Shown: positions 48,791 to 60,638, counted from the first letter of the stretch. The stretch is 64,000 nt of DNA from Puccinia triticina (GCF_026914185.1 NC_070560.1:8423501-8487500), one strand, 5' to 3'. Notes: a model not told the origin generated them from the letters alone. A program made the numbers and translations.

Positions 48791-50000
48791 ATGCCTCCTC
48801 ATCCTAGGAATGGCCGAAACCTCTCCGCAGAACAACAGCTCCGCTACCAACTCAGCCCCGCCGCAGAAGAGCGGCTTCGAAGAGCTAGAATCGGCGCTAC
48901 CACTGCTGGGAGAGGATTTCCTCAATTTCCCTCAAGAGGAGCCGCTGCCCCCGGATACCGGAATACCGCCGGCATTGTACAACCCGAGAGAGACGTCCCT
49001 GGCCCTCGCGTCCAACAGGTCGACACCAGTGCCGCGCCTGGTAGAGAGAGAGCCGATGATATCAGCAGGCACTCCAATGAACTCCCTGCCTACCAACCCA
49101 GAGGGTTTACGACCGGAGGCGCCGCCGAATCTAGCCCTGCTTCCGCCCATTCAGAACCCCCATCCAACAGATTATTCAGGCCCGATGGAGCTCATACCGG
49201 AGGACCCAGAGATCTCAGGACTAGTGAATCTCTTCAACGACCAATTCGACCTTTTCGTCCGAGCGGGGGAGGCGCAGAACCTGAGGACTATGAAAATGAT
49301 CCTATCCCAGGCGGCCACGACCCAGGATATGATAGAAGACATAGTTGGGAGAGAGGAAACTATCCGTCTCTGCCATGAATGGATTCCCCGGATGGAATTG
49401 AACGACGTGGAGCGCCTCATTTACAATCAAGGCAACAACAATCAGCCTCAGATTACGGCCACCCCTCCTCCGCAGAACAATCTGTCCCTAGCTTTGATTC
49501 CGCACTCCAACCACCAGCCCATGATAGCTACGCCAACTCCAGAGCCCACGAACTTCCAGCACAGGACTCTAGAGACTGGGTACCAGGGTCCTACCCCTCA
49601 ATCCAATCCAGGAACTCAAGCGCCGCTGCCGCCGCCACAACAACCACTGCGCCCAGAGGCTCCAGTTTACCGCAGCCATCAATTGCCGCCGCCGCCACCA
49701 CCCCCTCTACCGCAACAGCAGCTCCAATTGAGACCTCCGCCAGCTTCTATACCGCGAGAGGTGGTTCAGTTATTCCGCCCCAACACGCACCAGCATCCTG
49801 GCGAGTACAATCAACACCACTATCCTCCCACGCAGCAAGGATACGCAGACCACAGCCAGCCCCATCCTCAAGGCAATTGGAGAGGATCAGGGAGGAACTG
49901 GAGACACCAACGGGACAACACCCAGCGGGTTCTCCAGATAGGAGAATATCTCATGAGAGCCACACAAGGAGTGAGGAGAGGTTACGGTCGAGGGAGAGGC
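48791..50000 (+). pseudogene. G3 Gag, main frame (frame b), 5' part
   Basis: Starts MPPHPRNGRNLSAEQQ at 48791 and stays open to the G4 junction except for one TGA at 49376-49378, directly followed by an ATG. It corresponds to the long G4 gag-protease frame: SFYTARGGSVIPPQ, WR.QSTPLS..AARI.RPQP and QLERIREELETP are shared. The product is Pro/Ser/Ala-rich and probably disordered before the Gag domain proper, which lies beyond the break. Confidence 0.75.
48810..50000 (+). CDS. Overprinted ORF in G3 gag (frame a)
   Basis: Begins with MAETSPQNNSS 19 bp after the gag ATG, in the +1 frame relative to it, and is open for 397 codons until the G4 insertion. Ordered core: IPEDPEISGLVNLFNDQFDL, IRLCHEWIPRMEL. 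Then a Gln/Pro-rich region and a conserved end IPREVVQLFRP .. NWRGSGRNWR .. VLQIGEYLMRATQGVRRGYG. G4 has the homologous frame (56561-57376) at clear amino-acid similarity. Two divergent copies keeping both frames open argues for real dual coding. Function unknown. Confidence 0.65.
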
Positions 50001-50967
50001 TGTGAGCCTGGGTCTCTACAGTGACCACAGGACACAAGAAATGGGGGGGCAATGGTTGGATTTCTTGGGATAAAGAAACTACAACTATAAGAGAAAAAGA
50101 GAAAGAGAAAGGGAAACCAAGCAGGATAAGGAAGAAGAGAAGTACTAGGTTATTCTAGTGGGAATGCACGTCCACTGGCAATGCTACTCTTCTGAAGAGT
50201 GCTGCTTATCTGTGCTAGAAGTGCTACAGCTTCCTCTCAGGAGGGAATCTGGATTAGATAAGTTTAAACCAGCCACAGTTTTTTAGACTTCTCTCTGGAC
50301 AGTCAAGGTTCTTAATGGGAAACCTGAGGGACAGCCCTGCAACCTAGATTTGTGGCAAAGGCCAATTGATAATAAGGGACAGCCCTGTGATCAAGATAGA
50401 GGCAAAGGCCTGTAGATTTGGAGGGACAGCCCTGTGATCAAGAAGGAGGCAAAACCAGAAGAAAGAGCAGATCAAGCAAGACACAGAGTTGTACCTCTGA
50501 GATAAACAAGGTTCAGTGAAAGAGGTTACTTACTGTCAATATCCTAGGCGCCTGTGACGGTAGGTATACTGGGAGTATAGTAGGCTCTTTGGTGGTGATC
50601 CTGGAGTTATCTGGGTGGTGGTTCTGGTGTGCTGAAGTCTGTAGATCCGCCTCAGGCAAGGGGGATCCTGACTACGAAAATTTTCACAGTTTGCTTATGT
50701 AATTTACATATGTACATGTGGTTTGGCGCGCCTGGTAGCGCTGACACGTCACAACTGCGCAAGCGCGCCACAACTCAATAACTCAGGGAAGGAGTATAGT
50801 TACAATGAATTAATAAGTTGTAACTAGGGTTAAAATTGCATGAGGAAACAGAATATGAAGTCAAAACAAGGTTATCTCTTAAGATGAAAAAGATATAAAG
50901 TAATTTATATGTAACAAAGGTAGAACAGGCAGCTTTTAGGTCAGCTGTGATGACTCTAAGGCTGACA
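50001..50967 (-). repeat. G4 3' LTR
   Basis: 967 bp. The minus strand starts TGTCAGCCTTAGAGTCATC and ends CCCAGGCTCACA. A purine-rich run GGTGGTAGGGAA adjoins at 50968-50980 (minus) as PPT. Homologous to the G3 LTR. Confidence 0.85.
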
Positions 50968-51005
50968 TTCCCTACCACCAAAAAGGGTTGGATTTCTGTA
51001 AGAAA

Positions 51006-54000
51006 TTAAACCACAGGGTTATACCTCTTCTCACTTCTGAATTTCCTGAGAAGGATAGCAGAGTCTGGGATGTCTTTCTCAAGGAGCCATTCATCATGAT
51101 CAGCACTCATACCTTTGTATCTAGCTAAGTACATCATAACATCTCTGTTCTCCACTCTCAATCTCTTTTCTCTGAGAATCTTTTGTATGACTTTACTCTG
51201 AGGGGTTTTATCCATGGGGGGAATGACAACTTTGACTTTCTGTCTCAAAGGGAACTTGTCTGGATTGGGGTCTTTGTATGGTTTCACCAAGCTGACAGGA
51301 AATGTGGGATGTTTCCTGCTAAACTCTTCAGTCAGTATCACTTCTACAGCATTCTTCCCATGTAAAGCTTTCACAAGGAATGGTCCAGTGAAGGAGTCTC
51401 TCATCTTCTTAGGGCCAGACAGGTTGTTGAAGTTTGCTGTGGATATTAGGACTTTATCACCAACTTTAAAAGATGGTTCTTTGTGACTCTTGTCCCATCT
51501 CTCTTTGTTGTAAGATGTAGCTTCTGTTATGCATTGCTCAGCATGTTTTCTAGCTTTCTCAAAGATCTTTCCATAGGCAAGAGCAGTAGGATGAATGTCT
51601 ACAGAGTTTTGCTTCAAGAAATCCCTGGGAAGGTTTGGGATCCAGCCTTTTTCCAGGATGGCAGGAGGTTTTCCAGTGGTTGAATGTATGCTGGTGCAAT
51701 ATGCTAGCTCAAGGATTGGTAGCAGTGAAACCCAGTCATGAGTGTAACCATCATTGTCTTTGAATTCTAGACCATATGCACAAAACCTCCTGATCATATC
51801 TTCAAGTGTTTGAATCATCCTTTCAGCTAATCCATCAGTCTGAGGGTGGTAAGCAGTGGAGAAGGAGAGTTTTGTTCCTAACATACTATGTAAACCAGTC
51901 CAGAATTCAGATGTGAACTTAGGGTCTCTATCAGAGATAATGATTCTGGGGATGCCAGTCCTAGGCATTACTCTGTTCCAAAACAGTATGGCAGTGTCCA
52001 TGGCAGAGTCATCCTTGAAGCAGGGTAAAAATATAGGGGTCTTAGAGTATCTGTCCACTATTACCAGACAAGCATTGAAACTAGCAGCTCCTCCCGGGGA
52101 CAAGGAAGTTACCCAATCCATGTTAATAACATCCCATGGTTTTGAAGGTTCTTTAATTTTCATGAGCAGTCCAAATCTTTTGCCTGTGGCTTTATTTGCT
52201 TTCTGACATCTATCACAGGAAGAGCAGTATTCACCAGTGTCTTGTCTCCAGTTAGCCCACCAAGCAGTATCAGCTACTTTTTCTAAAGTCCTATCTTCAG
52301 AAAGGTGACCAGAGTAGACACTGTCATGGCATTCATGCAAGATGGTGTTGATACTTTCTTTGTCAGCTAGGACTAGGACAGAGTTGTGTTTCTCTCTGAA
52401 GTAGATGAGGCCATCAAATATAGAGAATCTTCCTTCATCATATAGCTTTCTCCAAGGATCTTGTAAAGAATTTTTTAGTTGGGCATCTTTAGCATCCTTC
52501 AACAAAAGTTCAGCCAATATGGTAGTGTTCTTTTCTTGCTTGTAGCCTTCTCTCACTGAGTCAAAGAACTCATTCTTGAAAGTAGAGACATGTATGCCCA
52601 TGATGGGGAATCTATCATCATCCTTGTCTTCTGGGTCATAAGCAGGGTTACTAGGATCATTTGGCAAAGCCCATCTGCTCAATCCATCAGCATTCTTGTC
52701 AATATTCCCATCTCTGTGGATTATGGTCATATTGCCTCTGTATTCCTGAATAGCAATCTGCCACCTGAGCATATGTCTGTTGGGAGTCTTCATGTTCAGC
52801 AGTGATCTCAAAGCTGTGCAATCTGTTACAACATGAAAGACACTGCCATCTAAGTAGTAATGGAGTTTTTCCAGGGCCCAAACCAGACATAAGCATTCAA
52901 GTTGACTAGCACCATATCTTGTTTCACTGTCCTTCAGTTGTCTGGATATGATAACAATGGGTCCTTCTTTTCTCACTCCATCAATGACTTGGACTTGATG
53001 TAAAGCAGCACCTAGACCAGTCATGCTAGCATCTACATATAGTGTGAAGGGATGGGCCCAGTCAGGAAACAGTAGCAATGGAGCTGTGGTCAGTTTCTCT
53101 TTTAACAAGTTGTAGGCTACTATTCTATGATGGGTCATCTCATATATGATATCAATCCTTGTCAGTTCAGTTAGAGGTTTTGCTATCTCTGCAAACTTCT
53201 CAATGTGTTGTCTGTAGTAGCCAGCAAAACCAAGAAATGATTGCATTTCTTTTCTACTACTAGGCACAGGCTTTTGGAGGACAGCAGCTACTTTATTCTG
53301 ATCTATTCCTATGGCAATGCCAGAGACAAGATGGCCCAGAGCTTTGATCTGATCAAATCCAAAGTTACACTTCTTCAAGGAGATTTTCATGTTCATGTTA
53401 ATGACAACTTTCAGGATCCTGTCTATCCTATTGAGGTTTTCCTCCCAAGTGTTGGACATAATGATGATATCATCAATGTAGATAATGACCCACTTCTCAT
53501 CAATTTCCTTTCTAAACTCAATGTCCATCATTCTCTGGAAATGAGAGGGGGCATTCTTGATCCCAAAGGGCATTCTCAGGTACTCATAGATTCCTTTGTG
53601 CATAATAATCCTGAGTAGATGTCTGGAATCTTCTGCAATGACATTCTGGTGAAAACCTTTGAGTACATCCATACTAGTCAGATACTTAGCTTTGGCCAGG
53701 TTGTTCAGAGTCTCACTGATCTTGGGAATGGGATACCTGTCTGAAGCAGTGTAGGAATTCAATGCCCTGAAGTCTCCTACCATTCTGGACTTTCCATTGT
53801 GCCAGGCAATGATTACAGGAGTAGTGATCTCAACTACTTCATTATGACCAACTTTCCTTAGAACATTCAGGTTTACTAGCTCTTCAATGTGTTGCTCAAG
53901 AGCTTCTCTGCTTTTGGGGCTGGCAGGATAAGGAGGTCTTCTGAGGAGAGGAGGATAGGGTCTCTCAGTTGTCAACTTGATATGAACTTCATGACCCTTA

Positions 54001-54056
54001 ATGGCACCAAGGGGCTGGTTGGTGTTGGAGAAGGCAAGGTTGTTATTGTAAAGGAC
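51006..54056 (-). CDS. G4 Pol: RT-RNase H-integrase with chromodomain
   Basis: Open from just after TAA (54057-54059); the first ATG is at 53975, giving 989 residues. [30 protein letters not shown], catalytic YIDD at about 166-169. RNase [46 protein letters not shown]. Integrase: [13 protein letters not shown] .. CSSCDRCQK; core [33 protein letters not shown]. The last about 60 residues ([31 protein letters not shown]) form a chromodomain, which in chromoviruses can steer integration to heterochromatin. No disabling change inside. Confidence 0.93.
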   Translation of the reverse strand, partial: VLYNNNLAFSNTNQPLGAIKGHEVHIKLTTERPYPPLLRRPPYPASPKSREALEQHIEELVNLNVLRKVGHNEVVEITTPVIIAWHNGKSRMVGDFRALNSYTASDRYPIPKISETLNNLAKAKYLTSMDVLKGFHQNVIAEDSRHLLRIIMHKGIYEYLRMPFGIKNAPSHFQRMMDIEFRKEIDEKWVIIYIDDIIIMSNTWEENLNRIDRILKVVINMNMKISLKKCNFGFDQIKALGHLVSGIAIGIDQNKVAAVLQKPVPSSRKEMQSFLGFAGYYRQHIEKFAEIAKPLTELTRIDIIYEMTHHRIVAYNLLKEKLTTAPLLLFPDWAHPFTLYVDASMTGLGAALHQVQVIDGVRKEGPIVIISRQLKDSETRYGASQLECLCLVWALEKLHYYLDGSVFHVVTDCTALRSLLNMKTPNRHMLRWQIAIQEYRGNMTIIHRDGNIDKNADGLSRWALPNDPSNPAYDPEDKDDDRFPIMGIHVSTFKNEFFDSVREGYKQEKNTTILAELLLKDAKDAQLKNSLQDPWRKLYDEGRFSIFDGLIYFREKHNSVLVLADKESINTILHECHDSVYSGHLSEDRTLEKVADTAWWANWRQDTGEYCSSCDRCQKANKATGKRFGLLMKIKEPSKPWDVINMDWVTSLSPGGAASFNACLVIVDRYSKTPIFLPCFKDDSAMDTAILFWNRVMPRTGIPRIIISDRDPKFTSEFWTGLHSMLGTKLSFSTAYHPQTDGLAERMIQTLEDMIRRFCAYGLEFKDNDGYTHDWVSLLPILELAYCTSIHSTTGKPPAILEKGWIPNLPRDFLKQNSVDIHPTALAYGKIFEKARKHAEQCITEATSYNKERWDKSHKEPSFKVGDKVLISTANFNNLSGPKKMRDSFTGPFLVKALHGKNAVEVILTEEFSRKHPTFPVSLVKPYKDPNPDKFPLRQKVKVVIPPMDKTPQSKVIQKILREKRLRVENRDVMMYLARYKGMSADHDEWLLEKDIPDSAILLRKFRSEKRYNPVV

Positions 54057-57000
54057 TTAAAACAGCTTCTCTTTTTGCTCAATAGTCAACTTATCACTGA
54101 ACTTGGCTTCACAGAGTTCTTCTGTAATAAATTTCTGCAGTTGAGGAAGGGACTTCTTTACAGCAGAAATTTCATAGGAAGGGCTCATTTTCTCTAGATG
54201 ATGAGACTTAAAGCTGAATTTCTTCCTCTTGTTCTCATTTCCAATGGTGAAGAATCTCTCTTTGCTGTTTGTGATGTCAAAGCCATAAAGAGACATGTAA
54301 TCATTTCCAAGGATAAGATAGTTAATTCTTGCATTTTTCATGACTACAAATTCTGCCAGGATTCTAATGGAACCTTTAGTGTGAGGAAAAATCAAAGCCA
54401 TTTCTATTATGCCCATTGGCTGTAATTGGTCACTACAGCTGTGAAATTTAGCATGGTTAATTGGCATGAGTTTGTTTTCCCATTCTGGTAATATAGAACC
54501 TAGCAATTTGTTGCTGATGATTGAGCAAGAAGCTCCACTATCAAGAAGACATGATTGTTCTCTGGATTCAATGAGGACAGTAGTGAGATTTGCTTTTCCA
54601 GTAAGATGAGCTTTTCCTCTATCAGGTTTACATTTCATCAGTCTAGCATCCTCTATGTGGGAAGATTGGCAGGATTTGTCCCAGGTCTGGGGTTGATGAG
54701 TTTCAGCTTGAATTTCAGCAATGGAGAAGTCTTGGTTTATCTCACACTCTACAGCATGTGCTCCAAAATCAAAATCAACTAAGGGGTCATAATTGGCACC
54801 ATTTCCATTGTCCATGGCAAGGATCATGTGATTGGTTCTATGATTCTGTTCTTCTTCATCTAGTTCTGATTCAGACTTGTGTGGTTCACCTTGATCTTCT
54901 CCATTGTCACTCTTGGGATCATCATCATCATCTATTCCTACATTATTAATTCTGCTCTTCTTCTTAGGGCATTCCCTGGAGAAGTGGCCAGTTTGTTTGC
55001 AGAAATGACAGATGAGTTTTTCTTTCTCAGGGGCAGAGACAGGATTCCTTTTAGTGGAGGAGTCAGTTGGCTTATCAGTTTTCTCAGGGGCAGTATTTTT
55101 TCTCCATTGGGATCTATTAGGAGTGTTATAATTGTTTGTCACAGGTTTGTTCCTTTTCATGACTCTGTCTATGACTTCTTCAGCAATTATAACCATATCC
55201 TCAAAACTCATTTCAGTAGCATCTCTTTTGTATCTGCTTTTCATAGAATGCTCAAGATTTGGAGGGCATTGCTTCAAGATTTTTTCACAAATAAGATACT
55301 CACTGAGTTCAGGTTGATAAGCCTTCAGTCTTTCTCTCTGATTACCAAACCATTTATGGATTTTCCTCCCATCATAGGCAAAGTGATCATTCTCAAACTC
55401 TTGTTGCATTTTCCATTTCCAGTTCTCAGTACCAAACTTGTTCCTGATGGCATTCTTCCACCAAGCCCAAGATTTGTTCCCATACTGGTCTCTGATGCCT
55501 AGGTACCAATTCCTTGCAGTGTCAGTTAACAGGATTGTTAATCTACTGATTATCATGTTATCCAGCATCAAGTAGTCTCTGACCAAGATATCAGTGTTTT
55601 TAATCCAAAGTTCATGATTGTAAGGCAATTCTCCAGAAAATTTCTCCCAGTCTCCATTTTTGGGGATACCTTTCCACAACTCCTTCCTCATTTCAAAGTC
55701 TATTGCTCCATGATCAATGTAGGGGAATTCCTCTTGGGTCTTAGCATCAGGAGTATTGCTAGCAGACTTAGGAAAGTTATCTCTTGGAGGTCTCTGGGGT
55801 TCAGGAGTAGGAATAGGAGGAGGTGGTCTGTGTTCCTGTTGTTGCTCATGGTGTATATTCTGGAAGGGATTATTGTATAAGAGATGAGGGGGTTGGTCTC
55901 TGTCATCTGGTATTAACACGGAATCCAGCTTTGAGCTCACAGTGTTTACTACAGAAGATATGTCACTGAATCTTCTCTTAGATTGTTCAAATCTATTATG
56001 CTCATTGGCATGAAGGTCATTGATCTGATTACCAATGGAAGTAAGATTGTTGCTCACTTTCTCTTCAAAATCTTTCAGATTTTGGCCAATTGTCCCCATG
56101 TTAGAATGACATTGTGATTCATTTACCAGAATTAAATCTTGAACTGTCTCAAACTTCTCATCTATGTGTTTCTTCAGTTGTTCTAACACATTGTTATTCA
56201 CTATGGACTTCTCTCTGGCACTTTCACCTATGTTGTTCAGGATTTGATCAAGCAGAAAGGGAATGAATTCATTTTTGAACAGATCAAGAATGGACTGATT
56301 CAGGACATCTTTAAAATTGCTGACACAAGATTCAAGAAGAGTACCAGGAATGGTTTCAACAGTACCAGATAATTCAGAGAGGAATTTAGAGAACAGGACT
56401 TGTAATTTTTCTTCTAGAAACAAAGGACCATTTCTAGACATTTCAGAGTTAAGATTATTGAGGAAAAATTCTCTATTTGAAGGATCAGAGAGATTGTCAA
56501 TATCTAAACTGAGGCCTAATGGGGAATCACTACTTAAAGAGCTTTTAGGTAAAGATTCATCTAATAAGGGCCTCTCCCTCTGGCTCTCCCTTGTCCATAG
56601 CCTCTCCTCACTCCTCGTGTGGCTCTCATCAGGTATTCTCCTATTTCTAGAACTCTCTGAGTGTCGTCCTGAGGGCGTCTCCAATTCCTCCCTGATCCTC
56701 TCCAGTTGTTTTGAGGAGGAGGGGGGTTGTGGCCTGCAAATTCTTGCGGCATTTGCGGATAAAGGGGTGGATTGTAGCCGCCAGTTTGAAGATGCGGGCT
56801 GGGGCGGAATAACTGAACCACCTCTCGCGGTATAGAAGCTGGTGGTGGCCTCACTTGGAGCGTCTGCGGCGGTGGCGGCGGCGGCAAAGGAGTTCCTGGG
56901 TAATGTTGGCTCTCTAGGCGCGGCTGGGATTGATGCTGCGGTTGAAACTGAGCCTGGTTGGAGGGGATAGGACCCTTGAACTCCTGCGCTATAGCTCGTA

Positions 57001-57384
57001 GTTGAGAACCCGTGGGTTCCGGCGTTGGCGTCGCTAGAATGGGTTGCTGACTGGTGTGCGGCACTAAGGCTAGCTGCGAATGAGGCCGGGATACTTGCGC
57101 CGTGGAATTCTGCGGACCTAGGCCGTTGTTCTGGTTCATTAGAGAGGCTTCCAGGTTGTGTAGCTCGTCTCTGGGTATCCATTCTTGACAGAGACGGATA
57201 CCGTCGTTCCTCCCAACTAGTTCTATTATCATTTCCTGCGTCATAGAGGCTTGGGAGAGGAGGCGCCTCATGGTTAACGTTTTCTGCACCTCCCTGGCGC
57301 GAACAAATAGGTCGAATTGTTCGTTGAACATGCTGATGAGGCTGGAAAGCTCTTCCTCTTCCGGGATAAGGTCCATGGGACCGG
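54057..57384 (-). CDS. G4 Gag-protease (N-terminus cut by G5)
   Basis: The frame is open from the G5 junction; the first ATG (MDTQRRATQ) is at 57182, giving 1041 residues, but the upstream frame is also open and matches G3, so the real start is lost. The N-terminal 230 residues are Ser/Pro/Arg-rich and overlap a second frame. A coiled-coil-like stretch (FETVQDLILVNESQ..NDLHANEHNRFEQ) follows. Then the Gag domain (WWKNAIRNKFGTENWKWKMQ), zinc knuckle CHFCKQTGHFSREC near residue 722, and protease LLDSGASCSIIS near residue 880. It ends KEKLF and TAA; pol continues in the same frame. Confidence 0.9.
56561..57376 (-). CDS. Overprinted ORF in G4 gag (frame a)
   Basis: 271 residues from MDLIPEEEELSS, probably the C-terminal part of a longer ORF because G5 cuts just upstream (G3's version starts about 125 codons earlier). 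It overlaps gag in the +1 frame. Shared with G3: FDLFVRA, IRLC.EWIPR.EL, ATPTPEPT, LRPPPASIPREVVQLFRP (G4: VRPPPASIPREVVQLFRP), NWRGSGRNWR, VL.IGEYLMRAT.GVRRGYG. It ends GRARGRGPY. The Arg/Gly-rich tail could bind RNA; that is inference. Confidence 0.65.
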   Translation of the reverse strand: MDLIPEEEELSSLISMFNEQFDLFVRAREVQKTLTMRRLLSQASMTQEMIIELVGRNDGIRLCQEWIPRDELHNLEASLMNQNNGLGPQNSTAQVSRPHSQLALVPHTSQQPILATPTPEPTGSQLRAIAQEFKGPIPSNQAQFQPQHQSQPRLESQHYPGTPLPPPPPPQTLQVRPPPASIPREVVQLFRPSPHLQTGGYNPPLYPQMPQEFAGHNPPPPQNNWRGSGRNWRRPQDDTQRVLEIGEYLMRATRGVRRGYGQGRARGRGPY

Positions 57385-58322
57385 TGTAAGACTCAAAAGT
57401 GGTAATGAAACCCTTTTGCTGAATGGTGAAGGGTATGATGGAGTTGCAAGCTCTGCCCTTCTGTTATCAGTCAACAAGACCCACCAAGCTCAGCTTGGCA
57501 AGTTTTATTAAGTGATAGGTCTGGTCTGTTCCAGATGAAATCTGTTTGACTGGCAACGTGTAAGTGTTTCAATTACTTTGTTATAAGGGTTGAAATGTTG
57601 TTATAAGGGTTGATTTATTGTTATAAGGGTTTTAGGATTTGAGTGTGGATGAGTGTTGGGTGACTTGTGAGTTCTGGGTGAGGAACTGGGGAGCAGGCCA
57701 CTGGGGGTGGAGAGAGCTCCTTTTATAGACAAAAGGGGAGCCCCTGAGGGGCTTGTGGGTTAGGGTTTCAGCTAATCTAGACAACAGGGTGAGGGATTTT
57801 AGCTGGTGGGAGTAGATACAAATGATGTCATAACCCCTCAGGGGCGCATGAGTGGTGTCAGAATATACAAAAGAAAATTCTAACGCATGCATGAGGTGAC
57901 AGTAGACTGCATGAGCTGTCATACAGGGGGCATTAGTTTATACACAAAGTCTGAGGCTGCAGAAACAGTGTAAATGATGTCATACTATGTATATAAAGGA
58001 TGTATGTAGTTAATATGTAATGAGTGTAGCCTGACAGGGAGATGTATGTTTGTATCCTGTGATATGTATAAGTGTACTACTGTGAAACTTGGATTGAGGC
58101 AGGTGACAGCTGGGTTACTGGGGCTGGCCGTGTGATATGTGTCCATGAGGTGTAACTTCCACACTAGAGGGGGTCCAGGGGTGCTTCCAGTGGTGACTAA
58201 GGGTAAAATTGGCCGTAGAATCCATTTCTGGGGTCCATTTGATGGTATCTTGAGGCCTAGTATGAGTAATTATGTGGCATAGAAAAAAAACTTTTTATTT
58301 TTCCACTTTTCCGTCTACCACA
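57385..58322 (-). repeat. G5 3' LTR
   Basis: 938 bp. Plus reading TGTAAGACTCAAAAGTGG .. CCGTCTACCACA. TATA box on the minus strand (TATAAAA, 57721-57727). Contains three TTATAAGGGTT repeats near 57580-57630. No difference from LTR 2 seen over the first 558 bp. Confidence 0.9.
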
Positions 58323-60638
58323 TCCTCCCCCAACTTATTGTCTGTCCCCAGACAATTTCGACGTGAAAAGTGCTTTCTGTCAACTTTTGAACCTGTGACA
58401 TGGTGAATTTAGGTGGTGATTTGCAGAATTCTTGGAGAATTGGTCATTTTGACGTCTTCTGGGCCATGTGGCTTGAGAGGCTGCACAGGGTGAAAATTGG
58501 CCAAAAAATTGATTTATGTCATTTTTGGGGTTTTTTCTTGACAATAACTTTTTGTCAGTTCTGGGAGTCGAAGTGCTGCGCGCAGTCCGCAGTTCGCAGT
58601 TGCGCAGTTTGTGCTGTGGTGGCGCTTGTGCTGTGGTGGCGGCCGCAGCTGTTGCTCTAGCGCCTTAGGGTGCGCGCTGTTGAAGCCGCGGGCCTCGGTG
58701 TACGAGTAGTGATTGGGGACTCGACCCCGCCTCTGATGATTGGTTGGTCGGGCTTGGGGCCCGGGTACACAGTGCTCATTGTGTCCGCCCGTCCAAGCTC
58801 CCGTTCGGTCTCGAGTGTTTACTCCCTACCCTGCCTGGGGGGTATGTGTATGTATATCGACCTTACCCCATAGGGGGTATCGATATATCCTTACATCTCG
58901 TCCTCTGCCAGCACCCAGCCCTTCGACTTCGCCGATCTTCCGACCTCTTCGACTACGTCATCGGTGCTCAATGAGGGCTTCGATTCTCAAGTCGACTCGT
59001 TCGAGCCTCGGACCGTCTTTGTCCTTTTGGGTGGGTGGTTTCTCTTTCCTTATTCTGACCGTTCTTCTTGGTTTCCGTCAAGAAGAAGGAAAGAAAACGA
59101 CAGCTTCATTTGTGTATCCAAATTCTGACAGCTGACAGTCAGATCTTGTTTTTAACAGCCCGACTCGTACCATCACCGCGGACAGCTTCGCTCGCCGGAC
59201 TCAATAGCCCATACCCTCAACAGTGAGTACATATTTACCTTCTTTTTACCGGTGCTAAGACGGAGAAGACTGACGGCCGTCTTTCTTTGTCTTTTTGACT
59301 ATGTACTGACCAGCCATAACTGGATATGTATGTATATGTATTCCTCAAGCCAGAAGGTGGTCCCAGGCGACATTTGGCTTGGTTCGATCTGAAATGTTTT
59401 GGCCGAGTCGAACGACATGCTCGCCTTCTAAATGAGCAGACCGTTTGTTTCTTTTTTTTTTTTTTTTTTTGGCGAGTCTGGAAGTGGGTCCAAGTGCCCT
59501 ACATATGGACCGGTAGGTGCCCGCAGAGCCCGCTCGAGTATAAAAAGACCTCTCATCTCTCCTGGAAATCTTACCCTCAACCACCATCTCACTCTCATCC
59601 ACTTGTCAAGTATACCTGAGTTCCTTTAGACTTCTACACCTTATCCTCTGAGGAACCAAGGACCTCCGCCAAAGCGTTGGCTCGTGTGAGCCTTTGTTGT
59701 CTGTGTAGCTACATGTATCTTTCTTAGCCACAGCGTCGCTGACCCGTTTGTTCGTTCTTACTGTTTGCTAGCCGGGATTCTCCATCCACAATCCCATCCT
59801 GATCATGGATGGATCAATATATCAAGGAGGGACTATCGCCCCTCGGTTCTGTGCCAAACGAACTTGAGAGGATCGAGCTGCTGGAGATGGGGCTGCTCCA
59901 ACCGAGCGCCCATTCACTGTTGACAGAGCCGCAGTCGAATAGACTCTGGCCGGTAGATTATTGCCCCGGGAGGATTCCCTGTCCCTGCTTGTTGTGTCCA
60001 ACGCCAGGGCCCGGATACTGACCGTCCCTTCGTGGATGATCCGATCCGCTCGTCAAGCGAGTGACTTCCGGTAAGTCATTTGCTCTTCTTATCCGTTTAT
60101 GTCGGGCCCCCGGCTGTGTGGATATCCGGTCCAGTAGAGCTAATGGATACTGGGAACGCTCCCCTGGCTCCGTCCAAGTTTGAACCAGGGTAAACTTAGC
60201 ATAAAATCAAAAAAAAAAAATTGATACATATAGTAGAAAAACCAAAAAAAAAAAAAAAATGTTTTCTTTCTTCTTCGTGAAATTAATCCCCCCAGACCCC
60301 CTCCCTCAACTTATAGAGGTTGTCCTCGACCTCAAAGAAAGTGAGTTATTTGTAAGAAAGAAAAAAAGTAAAAAGAGTGTGGTTTTTTAAAAACGAGTGT
60401 TGATAAGCAGTTTAAACTCTTGCTGAGGAGGTAGATTTAGTTGGAGGTTTCCATAGAATTTTGAGATATTCTGAATTGTGTACTGTGAGATTGATGGTGG
60501 GAGGAGGGTGATAAAAGAGTGACTTTTTGAAAGAATGTGAGTTCCTCCCCCAACTTGAAAGATTTAAGCCCCAAGAGTTTCAGAATTTAGAGCTGATATC
60601 TGTTTTGATGATTCAGAAAATAGAAAAATGGTAAATGT
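58323..60638. other. G5 interior between gag and 3' LTR: no pol, promoter-like plus-strand segment
   Basis: No retroelement protein domain. Positions 58560-60080 differ in composition (GC-rich) and look like a plus-strand transcription unit: TATAAAAAG at 59539-59547, a pyrimidine-rich leader, ATGs at 59804 and 59809 (70-codon frame MDQYIKEGLSPL..) and a GTAAGT donor at about 60071. A 19-T run is at about 59452. The second PPT-like copy CCTCCCCCAACTT is at 60544-60556. The origin of the segment is unknown. Confidence 0.45.

Larger units (their letters stand above)
45944..50000 (+). mobile_element. G3 gypsy (plus), left part, cut by G4
   Basis: 5' LTR, PBS-like sequence, a long leader containing a CACTA-like element, and the start of gag. 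At 50000/50001 the 3' LTR of the related element G4 begins in opposite orientation. The predicted G3 duplication is CCGAG (45939-45943). Confidence 0.85.
50001..57384 (-). mobile_element. G4 chromodomain gypsy (minus), 5' end cut by G5
   Basis: 3' LTR 50001-50967, pol, gag-protease; the 5' LTR and first part of gag are cut off by G5 at 57385 and should lie right of the window. It inserted into its relative G3. Single long frame interrupted only by one TAA. The integrase ends with a chromodomain. Confidence 0.9.

Noticed and set aside
54197..56835. Many plus-strand frames opposite G4 gag
   Set aside because: Shadows of the minus-strand gag gene with no conserved features. The only second frame kept is the same-strand +1 frame, because it is conserved between G3 and G4.
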